This document shows, piece after piece, positions 1-7,336 of a DNA stretch of 17,779 nucleotides. The notes beneath the pieces are model-generated. The model saw only the letters and a program-made list of their open reading frames with translations, was not told the DNA's origin and did not search any database. Source of the DNA: GCA-2698665 sp038101125 (GTDB taxonomy: Bacteria > Pseudomonadota > Gammaproteobacteria > GCA-002705445 > GCA-002716945); the NCBI GenBank assembly GCA_038101125.1, contig JAYNVZ010000023.1:1-17779 (forward strand), written 5' to 3'. Each line of letters starts with the position of its first letter. Within the stretch, counting starts at the first letter, position 1. The position numbers were made by a program, and so were the translations under genes.

Positions 1-1
1 T

Positions 2-1006
2 ATGATTAATGATCAACTATCAAGAAATTTTAAATACTTAAGAATTTCCATAACAGATAAATGTAACTATCGATGTTCTTATTGTATGCCTAAAGATATA
101 TTTGGTAAAGACCATCAGTTTTTACAAAAAAGTGAACTCCTTACTTATGAGGAAATTATTGAAGTGGTTAAAATATTGAAACGATATGGATTGGAAAAAG
201 TAAGATTAACTGGTGGTGAACCTATGTTAAGGAAAAATATAGAACTACTTATAAAAGGCCTCAAAGATGACGCTTTAGTTAATGAAGTTTCGATTACTAC
301 CAATGGATCATTATTGAATCATGACAAGATAAGACTATTAAAAACTAATGGATTAGATGCAATCACTATTAGTCTAGATTCCTTATCTCAAGACATAACA
401 GATGAATTGAATCCAACAAACAATAATATCTCTAAAGTTTTGAGCTCTATAGATAATGCATTAAAGATATTTGGTACTTTAAAAATAAATATGGTTGTTA
501 TTAAAAATAAAAATAGCCATGAAATTATCGATATGGTAAAAAAGTTTCTACATAAAAATATCGAATTAAGATTTATCGAGTATATGGATGTTGGTGAATC
601 TAATAATTGGGATTCTGAAAATGTTTTTACCTCTAAGGAAATCATGGATCTAATTAAACAGCATTACTCCATGAGTAAAATAGTCGTTAAAAAAGATTCA
701 ACATCTGAAAAATGGCAGCTTGATGAATATCCTTTAAGCATAGGTTTTATATCATCCATATCAAAACCATTTTGTAGTAACTGTAATAGAGGAAGATTGT
801 CAGCTGATGGTAAGTTTTATACTTGTTTATTTTCTGATACTGGTTACGATTTTGCTAATTATATTAGAAACAACAATTTATCTTTAGGGGAATATTTTGA
901 AAAAATATGGCTTGAAAGAAATGATCAATATTCGCAGCTAAGGTTCACAAAAAAGATCATTAAAAATAAAAAAAACAAAGTTGAGATGTCATATATTGGA
1001 GGCTGA
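2..1006 (+). CDS. moaA: GTP 3',8-cyclase MoaA (molybdenum cofactor biosynthesis)
   Basis: Radical-SAM enzyme that, with MoaC, turns GTP into cyclic pyranopterin monophosphate, the first step of molybdenum cofactor synthesis in the cytosol. The N-terminal 4Fe-4S/SAM motif C-x3-C-x2-C is at C21, C25 and C28, inside the family sequence LRISITDKCNYRC. The second, substrate-binding cluster motif C-x2-C-x13-C is at C258, C261 and C275. The protein ends in the Gly-Gly tail typical of MoaA (SYIGG). At 334 residues it is close to the roughly 330-residue family norm. The ATG at base 2 sits where other MoaA proteins begin, so the gene is probably complete, but its ribosome binding site and promoter lie outside the window. 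moaD and moaE follow on the same strand; moaC and moaB/mogA are not in the window. Confidence 0.96.
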   Translation: MINDQLSRNFKYLRISITDKCNYRCSYCMPKDIFGKDHQFLQKSELLTYEEIIEVVKILKRYGLEKVRLTGGEPMLRKNIELLIKGLKDDALVNEVSITTNGSLLNHDKIRLLKTNGLDAITISLDSLSQDITDELNPTNNNISKVLSSIDNALKIFGTLKINMVVIKNKNSHEIIDMVKKFLHKNIELRFIEYMDVGESNNWDSENVFTSKEIMDLIKQHYSMSKIVVKKDSTSEKWQLDEYPLSIGFISSISKPFCSNCNRGRLSADGKFYTCLFSDTGYDFANYIRNNNLSLGEYFEKIWLERNDQYSQLRFTKKIIKNKKNKVEMSYIGG

Positions 1007-1061
1007 CAGGTTTTAGATATATTAAGTTGTAAAATCTAATACAGGAAGCTAAGATTTAATT

Positions 1062-1325
1062 ATGTATATTATTTTCAGTTATATTTTTTATTCCATAGCT
1101 ATAATAGCTGGTTATGTTGCTGCATATGATTTATTGATTCAAATCTTCCCTGAGTTTGGACTATTCGAAGTATTGGTAGGTTTTATTGCAACTGCAATGT
1201 TTTTTCCCTTAGTTCCTATATATTCTGGTTTTACCAATGGTGAATGGATGTTAACAATCATATGCTTTGGATCCATATTCCTAGGTGTAATTCTTGGAAA
1301 TCACGCTAGGAGAAATAAGCATTAG
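1062..1325 (+). CDS. small integral membrane protein of unknown function
   Basis: I do not recognise a family. The 87-residue product is strongly hydrophobic with three likely membrane segments, roughly residues 3-27, 34-55 and 63-80. Only short polar loops separate them, and the C-terminus is basic (HARRNKH), which suggests a cytoplasmic C-terminal end. It lies 55 bases after moaA on the same strand and before moaD, so it may be co-transcribed with the molybdopterin genes, but nothing in the sequence ties it to that pathway. An AGGA at 1043-1046 is 15 bases from the ATG, rather far for a Shine-Dalgarno site. The open frame, composition and position support a real gene; function is unknown. 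Confidence 0.62.
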   Translation: MYIIFSYIFYSIAIIAGYVAAYDLLIQIFPEFGLFEVLVGFIATAMFFPLVPIYSGFTNGEWMLTIICFGSIFLGVILGNHARRNKH

Positions 1326-1375
1326 CCTCATTAGAAAGTAGATTTTGACTTTTTGCGGTCAAATTGTTAATTTTG

Positions 1376-1404
1376 TTGATAATAATTGCTTTTATAACTA
1401 TTAT
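1376..1404 (+). promoter_or_regulatory. candidate sigma-70 promoter upstream of moaD
   Basis: TTGATA (1376-1381) and TATTAT (1399-1404) are separated by exactly 17 bases, a good sigma-70 fit in the 81-base gap after the small membrane protein gene. Transcription would begin near 1411, after the first in-frame ATG (1407) and only about 8 bases before the second (1419). This supports the 1419 start of moaD and suggests a nearly leaderless message. In AT-rich DNA such matches can arise by chance. Confidence 0.45.
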
Positions 1405-1418
1405 ACATGCACAAACTC

Positions 1419-1652
1419 ATGAAAATACATGTCAAATATTTTGCTAGTGTTAGAGATTTAATGGGAACAGAGTCTAAAGATCTAGATATTGACAAATCAT
1501 TGTCTGTTTACGAGTTATGGAAAGATTTGACGGTAAAATTGAATGTCCCAAAAGATGTTCTAATAGCTGTTAATCATAAATATGTTGATAAAGACTTTAA
1601 ATTAAATGATGGAGATGAAGTTGCTTACTTTCCTCCAGTTACAGGTGGTTAA
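1419..1652 (+). CDS. moaD: molybdopterin synthase small (sulfur carrier) subunit MoaD
   Basis: Ubiquitin-like sulfur carrier. Its C-terminal glycine is thiocarboxylated and donates sulfur to precursor Z within the MoaD-MoaE synthase. The protein is 77 residues from the chosen ATG and shows the family start (MKIHVKYFASVRDLMG) and the invariant end GDEVAYFPPVTGG, with the reactive Gly-Gly at the very C-terminus. An in-frame ATG at 1407 would add four residues (MHKL). I prefer 1419 because homologues begin directly at the first beta strand and because the candidate promoter would start transcription after 1407. There is no clear Shine-Dalgarno site for either start. moaE begins two bases after the stop, so the two synthase subunits are almost certainly made from one message. 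Confidence 0.93.
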   Translation: MKIHVKYFASVRDLMGTESKDLDIDKSLSVYELWKDLTVKLNVPKDVLIAVNHKYVDKDFKLNDGDEVAYFPPVTGG

Positions 1653-1654
1653 TT

Positions 1655-2125
1655 ATGAAAATAGAAATAGTAGATGAAAGATTTGATCCATGGCAATCAC
1701 TAGTTGATTATAAAAAGAATGACTTGCAGAATAACCCTAAAATTGGAGCATCATCAGTTTTTTTGGGTACCATGAGAGATTTTAATGAAGATTCTGATGT
1801 AACGGGTATGGAGTTACAACATTATCCAGGTATGACGGAAAAATATTTAGAGGATATTGTTAACACTGCAATCAAAAAGTATAAAATAATCGATGGACTA
1901 GTAATTCATAGGGTGGGTATGTTAGAACCTACTGATCCAATAGTTATAGTTGCCACTTGGTCTGAGCATAGAGACAATGCATTTAATGCTACACGTGACA
2001 TTATGGAATCACTTAAGGCAGAAGCTCCTTTCTGGAAGAAAGAATCAACTGACAAGGGGTTTAGATGGGTCAAACCAGCAGCCAGCAATATTGAGACCGA
2101 AGATACCCAAAATGAAGCCCAATAA
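1655..2125 (+). CDS. moaE: molybdopterin synthase catalytic subunit MoaE
   Basis: Large subunit of molybdopterin synthase, which adds two sulfurs to cyclic pyranopterin monophosphate using MoaD thiocarboxylate. The 156-residue protein carries the family motifs GTMRD (38-42), HYPGM (56-60), HRVGMLEP (85-92) and KAEAPFWKKE (121-130). K121 and K128 match the catalytic lysine pair of E. coli MoaE (K119, K126). The tail after about residue 140 is polar and variable, as is common. It begins two bases after moaD and its last 14 bases overlap the start of argG in another frame, so argG translation is probably coupled to moaE. Confidence 0.95.
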   Translation: MKIEIVDERFDPWQSLVDYKKNDLQNNPKIGASSVFLGTMRDFNEDSDVTGMELQHYPGMTEKYLEDIVNTAIKKYKIIDGLVIHRVGMLEPTDPIVIVATWSEHRDNAFNATRDIMESLKAEAPFWKKESTDKGFRWVKPAASNIETEDTQNEAQ

Positions 2126-3308
2126 AGTAGTATTAGCATATTCTGGGGGACTTGATACATCGGTAATTGCAAAATGGCTCATGGAAAAATATGAATGTGA
2201 AGTTATTACATTTACCGCTGATATTGGACAAGGTTCAGAAACAAAAGACGCAAGAGCAAAAGCGAAAAAATTAGGTATAAAAAAAATATATATTGAAGAC
2301 TTAACAGAGGAGTTTGTTAAGAATTATGTATACCCTATGTTTAGATCTAATGCGGTCTATGAAGGTGAATATTTTCTTGGAACATCCATAGCGAGACCAT
2401 TAATAAGTAAAAGGCTTATAGAAATTGCTAAAAAAGAGGGCGCTGATGCAATTTGTCATGGAGCTACTGGAAAAGGTAATGATCAGGTTAGATTTGAATT
2501 ATCAGCATATGCATTGAATCCTAAAATAAAAATAATTGCTCCATGGAGAGAGTGGGCATTTGTCTCGAGAAAAGATTTAGTAAGATATGCTAGATTAAAT
2601 AAGATTGCGATCGATTTTGATTCTGGAAAGAAAAGTCCATATTCAATGGATGCAAATATTCTTCATACTTCATATGAAGGTGGTATCTTGGAAGACCCAT
2701 GGAAAAGTCCTGAAGAAAATATGTGGCTAAGAACAAAATCAATTGAAAAAGCAGTAAACAAACCCGATACTTTAGAGCTAGATTTTAAAGATGGAGATAT
2801 TGTTAAGATTAATAAGAAGTCGTTAACTCCAGCCAAAGTACTGAATAAGCTAAATATACTTGCAGGCAAACATGGAATTGGAAGAGTAGATATTGTTGAG
2901 AACCGTTATGTAGGAATAAAATCTAGAGGTTGTTATGAAACTCCAGGTGGTACCGTTTATCATAAAGCTCATAAAGCAATAGAATCAATTACAATGGATA
3001 GAGAGTTATTGCATTTAAAAGAAGACTTATCAAACAGATATACAAGGCTCGTTTATAATGGGTATTGGTTTAGTCCTGAAAGAGAAAGTTTACAAAAACT
3101 AATTAATGATTCTCAAAAAAGAGTTACTGGCACAGTTAGAATTAAATTGTTTAAGGGAAATATAATTATATTAGGTAGAAAATCACCTTATTCTATTTAT
3201 AGCGAAGATCTGTCAACTTTTGAGGCAGATTCAGGCGATTACGATCAAAAAGATGCCGAAGGATTTATAAAAGTAAATTCACTTAGATTGAGAAATAAAC
3301 AAAAATAA
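2112..3308 (+). CDS. argG: argininosuccinate synthase
   Basis: Joins citrulline and aspartate using ATP to make argininosuccinate, the penultimate step of arginine synthesis. From the ATG at 2112 the protein has 398 residues, the usual length for the bacterial type. The ATP pyrophosphatase loop AYSGGLDTS is at 9-17, and YEGEYFLGTSIARPLI is near 83-98. The citrulline/aspartate-binding motif GATGKGNDQVRFE is at 117-129, followed by SPYSMDANILHTSYEGG and the C-terminal SRGCYETPGGT. The frame stays open upstream to 1950, but that extension lies inside moaE and has no family similarity. The gene overlaps moaE by 14 bases. Its stop codon is directly adjacent to the stop of the convergent DUF3108 gene, leaving no room for a conventional terminator. 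Confidence 0.97.
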   Translation: MKPNKVVLAYSGGLDTSVIAKWLMEKYECEVITFTADIGQGSETKDARAKAKKLGIKKIYIEDLTEEFVKNYVYPMFRSNAVYEGEYFLGTSIARPLISKRLIEIAKKEGADAICHGATGKGNDQVRFELSAYALNPKIKIIAPWREWAFVSRKDLVRYARLNKIAIDFDSGKKSPYSMDANILHTSYEGGILEDPWKSPEENMWLRTKSIEKAVNKPDTLELDFKDGDIVKINKKSLTPAKVLNKLNILAGKHGIGRVDIVENRYVGIKSRGCYETPGGTVYHKAHKAIESITMDRELLHLKEDLSNRYTRLVYNGYWFSPERESLQKLINDSQKRVTGTVRIKLFKGNIIILGRKSPYSIYSEDLSTFEADSGDYDQKDAEGFIKVNSLRLRNKQK

Positions 3309-4028
3309 TTATTTATTAATTTTATCCAAGTAAACTGTGAACTTTAGAGATTTTTTTCTATATTGTTCTATCTTAACTGGAATAAAATCATGATCTACTG
3401 CATACCAAGTGAGAGTACTTCTTTTATTATTCTCAATAACTCTCTTTATTACAATCGTATTGGTTTCACCGAAAACCGTATCAATCACATCATCTGAATG
3501 TATTGTATAAATGTACTTTCTTAATCTACCTTTATCTAAAACAGCATAAGTTGATTCAAAAGTACCATTCTTTAAATCTTCTTGATAAGCAATCTGAACT
3601 GATAGTCTATCGAGTGTATCAGCAACCTTATGATGTTCTTTTTTAATACCATTATCTATGGTATGTACACCACTATCACTATTGAATATTGTAACTATAT
3701 GATCTTTTTTATCTTTCCTTTCCCTTATATATTCATATTTTAGTGGAGATATAGAGCCTGAGTTAATCACATAATTAGATGATTCTATACGATGATCTTT
3801 CTTTACTTTAAAAACTCCATCAGTTTTACTCACAATTTCGACAAAAAATGAATTACCTTCTTTATATAAGCTATAAGAACTTTTGCCAAAAAGAATTTCC
3901 CCTTTATATAGCTTATAAAGATGTTGAGAAATAGCCACTTGCTCACTATAAGAATAGATAGGAATAATCATACATAATATTATTATGATAAACTTAGTTA
4001 ATTTTTTAAAATATGCTCTATAGGACAT
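3309..4028 (-). CDS. exported DUF3108-type protein
   Basis: A 239-residue protein with a short basic start and a hydrophobic stretch at about residues 12-27, a likely signal peptide that exports it to the periplasm. The mature part is rich in beta-strand-like segments, with phrases such as YKLYKGEILFGKSSYSLYK, PLKYEYIRE and a late TLTWYAVDHDFIPVKIEQYR. These fit the DUF3108 family, whose members often sit next to purN in gammaproteobacteria. Function is unknown. The ATG overlaps the 3' end of purN by 31 bases, so it is likely the last gene of a purM-purN operon. The family name rests on recollection of the pattern and position, not on a search. Confidence 0.8.
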   Translation of the reverse strand: MSYRAYFKKLTKFIIIILCMIIPIYSYSEQVAISQHLYKLYKGEILFGKSSYSLYKEGNSFFVEIVSKTDGVFKVKKDHRIESSNYVINSGSISPLKYEYIRERKDKKDHIVTIFNSDSGVHTIDNGIKKEHHKVADTLDRLSVQIAYQEDLKNGTFESTYAVLDKGRLRKYIYTIHSDDVIDTVFGETNTIVIKRVIENNKRSTLTWYAVDHDFIPVKIEQYRKKSLKFTVYLDKINK

Positions 4029-4630
4029 TCTAATATCTCGCCATTAAATGAAAACTGATTGCCTAGTTTTACTATATTATTTTCTACAAACCACTTGATT
4101 GCAATAGGAAGTATTTGATATTCAATCATATGAATATTCTTCTTTATAGTTTCTTCATCATACTGATCAACTTCATATCTTCCTTGTATGATTATTGGTC
4201 CACCATCAAGTTCAGAAGTAACATAATGAACAGATGCACCATGAAACTTATCTTTTGCTTTGATCACTTTTTTATGTGTATCTAAACCTTTGTATTTAGG
4301 AAGCAGTGATGGGTGAATATTAATAATCTTGCCATCATATTTATCAGTGATAGTTTTAGGGAGTATTTTCATAAACCCAGCAAGAATTAATAGATCAATA
4401 TTATTTTTATCTACTATATCGGACAGAACATAGTCAAAACTTTTATTTGTATCAATGACCATTGTAGCTATGTTATGATTTTCTGCAATATCCAAACCCT
4501 TAGCTTTTGAGTTATTGGAGATAACCATAAATACATCCATATTGATAAATCCGGATTTAATATTTTCTAGAATATTTAATAGATTGGTGCCATTTCCAGA
4601 AATAAGAATAATTGCTTTAGTTCTTTTCAT
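3998..4630 (-). CDS. purN: phosphoribosylglycinamide formyltransferase (GART)
   Basis: Transfers a formyl group from 10-formyl-tetrahydrofolate to GAR in step 3 of purine synthesis. From the ATG at 4630 the protein is 210 residues, close to E. coli PurN (212). SGNGTN (11-16) matches the phosphate loop. The catalytic triad is visible as N104 and H106 in NIHPSLLPKYKGL and D142 in SELDGGP. The frame extends upstream to 4672, but those extra 14 residues lie inside purM and do not resemble PurN, whose homologues begin just before the first strand. It overlaps the end of purM by 14 bases and the start of the DUF3108 gene by 31, so all three are probably translationally coupled. Confidence 0.96.
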   Translation of the reverse strand: MKRTKAIILISGNGTNLLNILENIKSGFINMDVFMVISNNSKAKGLDIAENHNIATMVIDTNKSFDYVLSDIVDKNNIDLLILAGFMKILPKTITDKYDGKIINIHPSLLPKYKGLDTHKKVIKAKDKFHGASVHYVTSELDGGPIIIQGRYEVDQYDEETIKKNIHMIEYQILPIAIKWFVENNIVKLGNQFSFNGEILECPIEHILKN

Positions 4631-5660
4631 ATACAATTGCTTTATTACTATTTTTCTTTGCAATGCAACCAAGTATTTTTGGCTTATACTTTAACTTCAT
4701 TGAGACTGAAATTAACTTATTTAAATCTTTTTTATCTATAATTAATACCATTCCAATTCCACAATTGAAAGTCTTTAACATATCATTATCTGTCAAAGCA
4801 GCTTTCTTTTGAATAAGCTTGAATATTTTTGGCAAGGACCAGCTAGATAAATTTATTTTAGCCATAAATTTATCTGTAAGAATTCTAGGAACATTATCCG
4901 TAATGCCGCCACCCGTTATGTGAGCAGCTCCATGTATGGATATTTTCTTTTGCAAATTAAAAAAAAGATCTGAATATAATTTTGTTGGCTTTATTAGAGC
5001 TTTTCGAAGGTCTATGCCATCATATTTCTTTTTTAATGAGAGAGTATTGGTCTCAATTAATTTATTTATCAATGAATAACCATTTGAATGAAATCCACTA
5101 GAAGGTATACCTACTATTAGGTCACCATTTTTTATTAGTTTTTTGTCGATCATCTTATGTTTGTCAACAATACCAACACAAAAACCAGCCAGATCATAAT
5201 CTTTACTTTTGTACATCCCAGGCATCTCTGCAGTTTCACCACCGATTAAAGGTATTTTTACAGCATTACAAGCTTTTTTTATTCCTTTGAGAACCTTGGT
5301 GTGTAGTTGAACATCTATTTTACTTGTTGCAAGGTAATCTAAAAAGAATAATGGTTCAGCTCCTGAGGTTATCACATCATTCAAGCACATAGCCAACAAG
5401 TCCTGCCCAATATATCTATGTTCATTTAATAGAGCTGCTAATTTAAGTTTTGTCCCTACACCATCGGTACCAGCAACAATTAAAGGATTTGTATATTTTT
5501 TAATATCCAGTGCATATAGGCTCGAGAAACCTCCTATGCCAGCAACCACATTAGGATTTTTTGGGTTTGCCCCTTTTTTTAAGTTGCCTATGAGTTTATC
5601 GGCTTTTTTTATATTTACACCGGATTTTGCATAAGTTAGCTTGTTTAAAGTTTTTTTCAT
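4617..5660 (-). CDS. purM: phosphoribosylformylglycinamidine cyclo-ligase (AIR synthase)
   Basis: ATP-dependent ring closure of FGAM to AIR, step 5 of purine synthesis. The 347-residue protein matches the family length (345 in E. coli) and shows YAKSGVNI (10-17), GTDGVGTKLK (64-73), GGETAEMPGMY, DLAGFCVG, SSGFHSNGYSL and HITGGGITDN in the expected order. The C-terminal domain contains the conserved FNCGIGM. It is the first gene of the purM-purN-DUF3108 unit on the minus strand and is divergent from hda, with 54 bases between start codons. No clear Shine-Dalgarno site precedes the ATG. A TATAAT on the minus strand (bases 5681-5686) may be its -10 element, but I see no convincing -35. Confidence 0.97.
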   Translation of the reverse strand: MKKTLNKLTYAKSGVNIKKADKLIGNLKKGANPKNPNVVAGIGGFSSLYALDIKKYTNPLIVAGTDGVGTKLKLAALLNEHRYIGQDLLAMCLNDVITSGAEPLFFLDYLATSKIDVQLHTKVLKGIKKACNAVKIPLIGGETAEMPGMYKSKDYDLAGFCVGIVDKHKMIDKKLIKNGDLIVGIPSSGFHSNGYSLINKLIETNTLSLKKKYDGIDLRKALIKPTKLYSDLFFNLQKKISIHGAAHITGGGITDNVPRILTDKFMAKINLSSWSLPKIFKLIQKKAALTDNDMLKTFNCGIGMVLIIDKKDLNKLISVSMKLKYKPKILGCIAKKNSNKAIVYEKN

Positions 5661-5714
5661 GTTTAAATGGTTAGGATTTAATTATATATTAATCTATTGA
5701 GTATATATACATTT

Positions 5715-6410
5715 ATGAAAGAAACAAAAGTTAAAAAAGATCAAATTCCTATTAATTTCAGCTTTATCTCGAATAAAAGCTTTGATAACTACATTGCTGG
5801 ACATGACAATCTTACAATAGATTTTTTGATGAAATTCCATGATAATCCACTTAGCGCAATTATTTTTTTGATTGGTAAAAAATCAAGTGGTAAATCTCAT
5901 TTATGTTTAGCCATAAAAGCCATAACAAGTAAGTCCACTGTTTTTTTAAATGAGACGAATATTGATAAAGTGCATTTTGATGAAATATCAAGGCATGAAT
6001 TATTGATTATTGATAATATTGATAAAATAATTAAACAGAATGATACCGAAGAATTATTGTTTGCAGCAATTAACGACTTTATATTAAATAAAAAACATAT
6101 ATTGGTAACATCTACTTTACCTCTTGCTAAGATTAAATTTCGACTACCTGATCTATCATCTAGGTTGAAGTGGGATCAAGTTCTGACAATACCAGAGCTC
6201 ACTGATGAAGGAAAAATTAAGGTTTTACGAAAAAATGCATATGAAAGAGGATGGGATATCCCAAATAATGTATGCGACTATATAATGAACCACTATAAAA
6301 GAGATTTATATTTTTTATGTAACTGTATCAAACATATTGATCAAGCCTCATTATCTTTAAAGAAGAAAATAACTATTCCTTTTATAAAAAAAATAATTGA
6401 GTATAAGTAG
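5715..6410 (+). CDS. hda: DnaA regulatory inactivator Hda
   Basis: DnaA-related AAA+ protein that, bound to the sliding clamp, stimulates ATP hydrolysis by DnaA and prevents re-initiation. The chosen ATG gives 231 residues. A Walker A-like loop G-K-K-S-S-G-K-S is at 54-61, a Walker B-like LLIIDNIDKI follows, and LPDLSSRLKWDQ carries the sensor/arginine-finger region. The C-terminal TIPFIKKIIEYK closely matches E. coli Hda (TIPFVKEIL). QIPINF at residues 10-15 sits where E. coli has its clamp-binding QLSLPL, and is a degenerate version of it. A TTG at 5697 would add six residues; I prefer the ATG. It is shorter than DnaA and has no DNA-binding domain. It is divergent from purM, as in other gammaproteobacteria. 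Confidence 0.9.
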   Translation: MKETKVKKDQIPINFSFISNKSFDNYIAGHDNLTIDFLMKFHDNPLSAIIFLIGKKSSGKSHLCLAIKAITSKSTVFLNETNIDKVHFDEISRHELLIIDNIDKIIKQNDTEELLFAAINDFILNKKHILVTSTLPLAKIKFRLPDLSSRLKWDQVLTIPELTDEGKIKVLRKNAYERGWDIPNNVCDYIMNHYKRDLYFLCNCIKHIDQASLSLKKKITIPFIKKIIEYK

Positions 6411-6413
6411 ATT

Positions 6414-6977
6414 TTAATTATCTAACTTCTTTGCGAGCTTAGCCACTCTCTCACCAAAACTCATACAAATTTCTTTTTCATCTTCTGATATATCATTTTT
6501 ACCATTAAAAGAAACATGACTAGGTCCATATGGTGTTCCGCCTGTTTTTGTGGTATTCAATGTCTTATTACTATAAGGGACACCAGATAATATCATCCCA
6601 TGATGTAGCAAAGGCAACATCATACTGAGGAGGGTTGATTCTTGTCCTCCATGGAGACTTGAGGTTGATGTGAATACTCCAGCAGGTTTGCCACATAAAA
6701 CTCCGTTGTACCATTCAGCTGTTGTTGTATCTATAAATGCCTTCATTGGCGCAGCCATGTTACCGAAATGAGTTGGGCTGCCAATTAATAAGGCAGAACA
6801 GTCTTTCAGATCCTCGTTTATTACCAGAGGGTCACTATCATCAGTGTTTTTTTGATTATTCGGTACTGTTCTGAGTATTGCATTCGCACCATCAATATTT
6901 TCTACCCCTCGAGCTATCAAACGAGCCATTTTTTTCGTTGAGCCATTTGTAGAATAATATATAATAAGTACATTCAT
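6414..6977 (-). CDS. wrbA: WrbA-type NAD(P)H:quinone oxidoreductase (flavodoxin-like)
   Basis: FMN-dependent two-electron quinone reductase thought to protect against redox cycling. The 187-residue protein begins with the flavodoxin phosphate loop YYSTNGST (7-14). It then shows GSPTHFGNMAAPMKAFIDTT, HGGQESTLLSMMLPLLHHGM and GGTPYGPSHV, which are the signature segments of WrbA and are absent from ordinary flavodoxins. It is slightly shorter than E. coli WrbA (198). Its stop is three bases from the stop of hda, and its start is 21 bases from the divergent small exported protein gene. The hda-wrbA neighbourhood also occurs in Pseudomonas as I recall it, so this looks ancestral rather than acquired. 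Confidence 0.93.
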   Translation of the reverse strand: MNVLIIYYSTNGSTKKMARLIARGVENIDGANAILRTVPNNQKNTDDSDPLVINEDLKDCSALLIGSPTHFGNMAAPMKAFIDTTTAEWYNGVLCGKPAGVFTSTSSLHGGQESTLLSMMLPLLHHGMILSGVPYSNKTLNTTKTGGTPYGPSHVSFNGKNDISEDEKEICMSFGERVAKLAKKLDN

Positions 6978-6998
6978 TATAGAACTAGGATATTCTAT

Positions 6999-7334
6999 AT
7001 GGATAATAAAATAAACTTTTTACGTTATATTATGCATAAACTTTCAATACTTTTTGTAGCTTTATTTTTTTCTCAATTGCTTTTCGCTGCTGACGGAGAT
7101 AAACAACTATCAAGTCAATCGATAAAAGATGCGAAGAGGTCATATAAACAGGTAGTAAAGCTAAATAATGCATGGAGAGATACTCAGAAAATTATTAAAA
7201 AGGCAGAAAAAGCTCATGCGAATGAGAAATATAGTGTTTCAATTAAATTAGCCAAAGAAGCTCTCAATCAATCTAAAATGGCAATTGAGCAACATAATTC
7301 ACAAAAAAATAATTATAGATTTCTAGATAATTAA
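6999..7334 (+). CDS. small exported helical protein, resembling SoxXA-binding proteins
   Basis: A 111-residue protein with a signal peptide (hydrophobic residues about 15-30, likely cleavage in LLFA-ADG). The mature part of about 80 residues is charged and helical. The segment NNAWRDTQKIIKKAEKAH, followed by YSVSIKLAKEALNQSKMAIEQ, looks like a helical hairpin and resembles small SoxXA-binding or DUF4398-like periplasmic proteins. No sox genes are in the window, so a sulfur-oxidation role is not supported here. AGGA at 6987-6990 is eight bases before the 6999 ATG and favours that start. An internal ATG at 7032 would give a more typical signal peptide (MHKLSILFV) but has no ribosome binding site. 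Gene call good, family name tentative. Confidence 0.72.
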   Translation: MDNKINFLRYIMHKLSILFVALFFSQLLFAADGDKQLSSQSIKDAKRSYKQVVKLNNAWRDTQKIIKKAEKAHANEKYSVSIKLAKEALNQSKMAIEQHNSQKNNYRFLDN

Positions 7335-7336
7335 TA

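Noticed and set aside
1950..2111. Upstream extension of argG to 1950
   Set aside because: It lies wholly inside moaE, has no ArgG similarity, and the ATG at 2112 fits the family N-terminus exactly.
4631..4672. Upstream extension of purN
   Set aside because: Those codons fall within purM and add residues before the conserved first strand; ATG at 4630 matches PurN homologues.
5697..5714. TTG start for hda at 5697
   Set aside because: It adds six residues of no family value, has no ribosome binding site, and an in-frame ATG follows at 5715 just ahead of the clamp-binding region.
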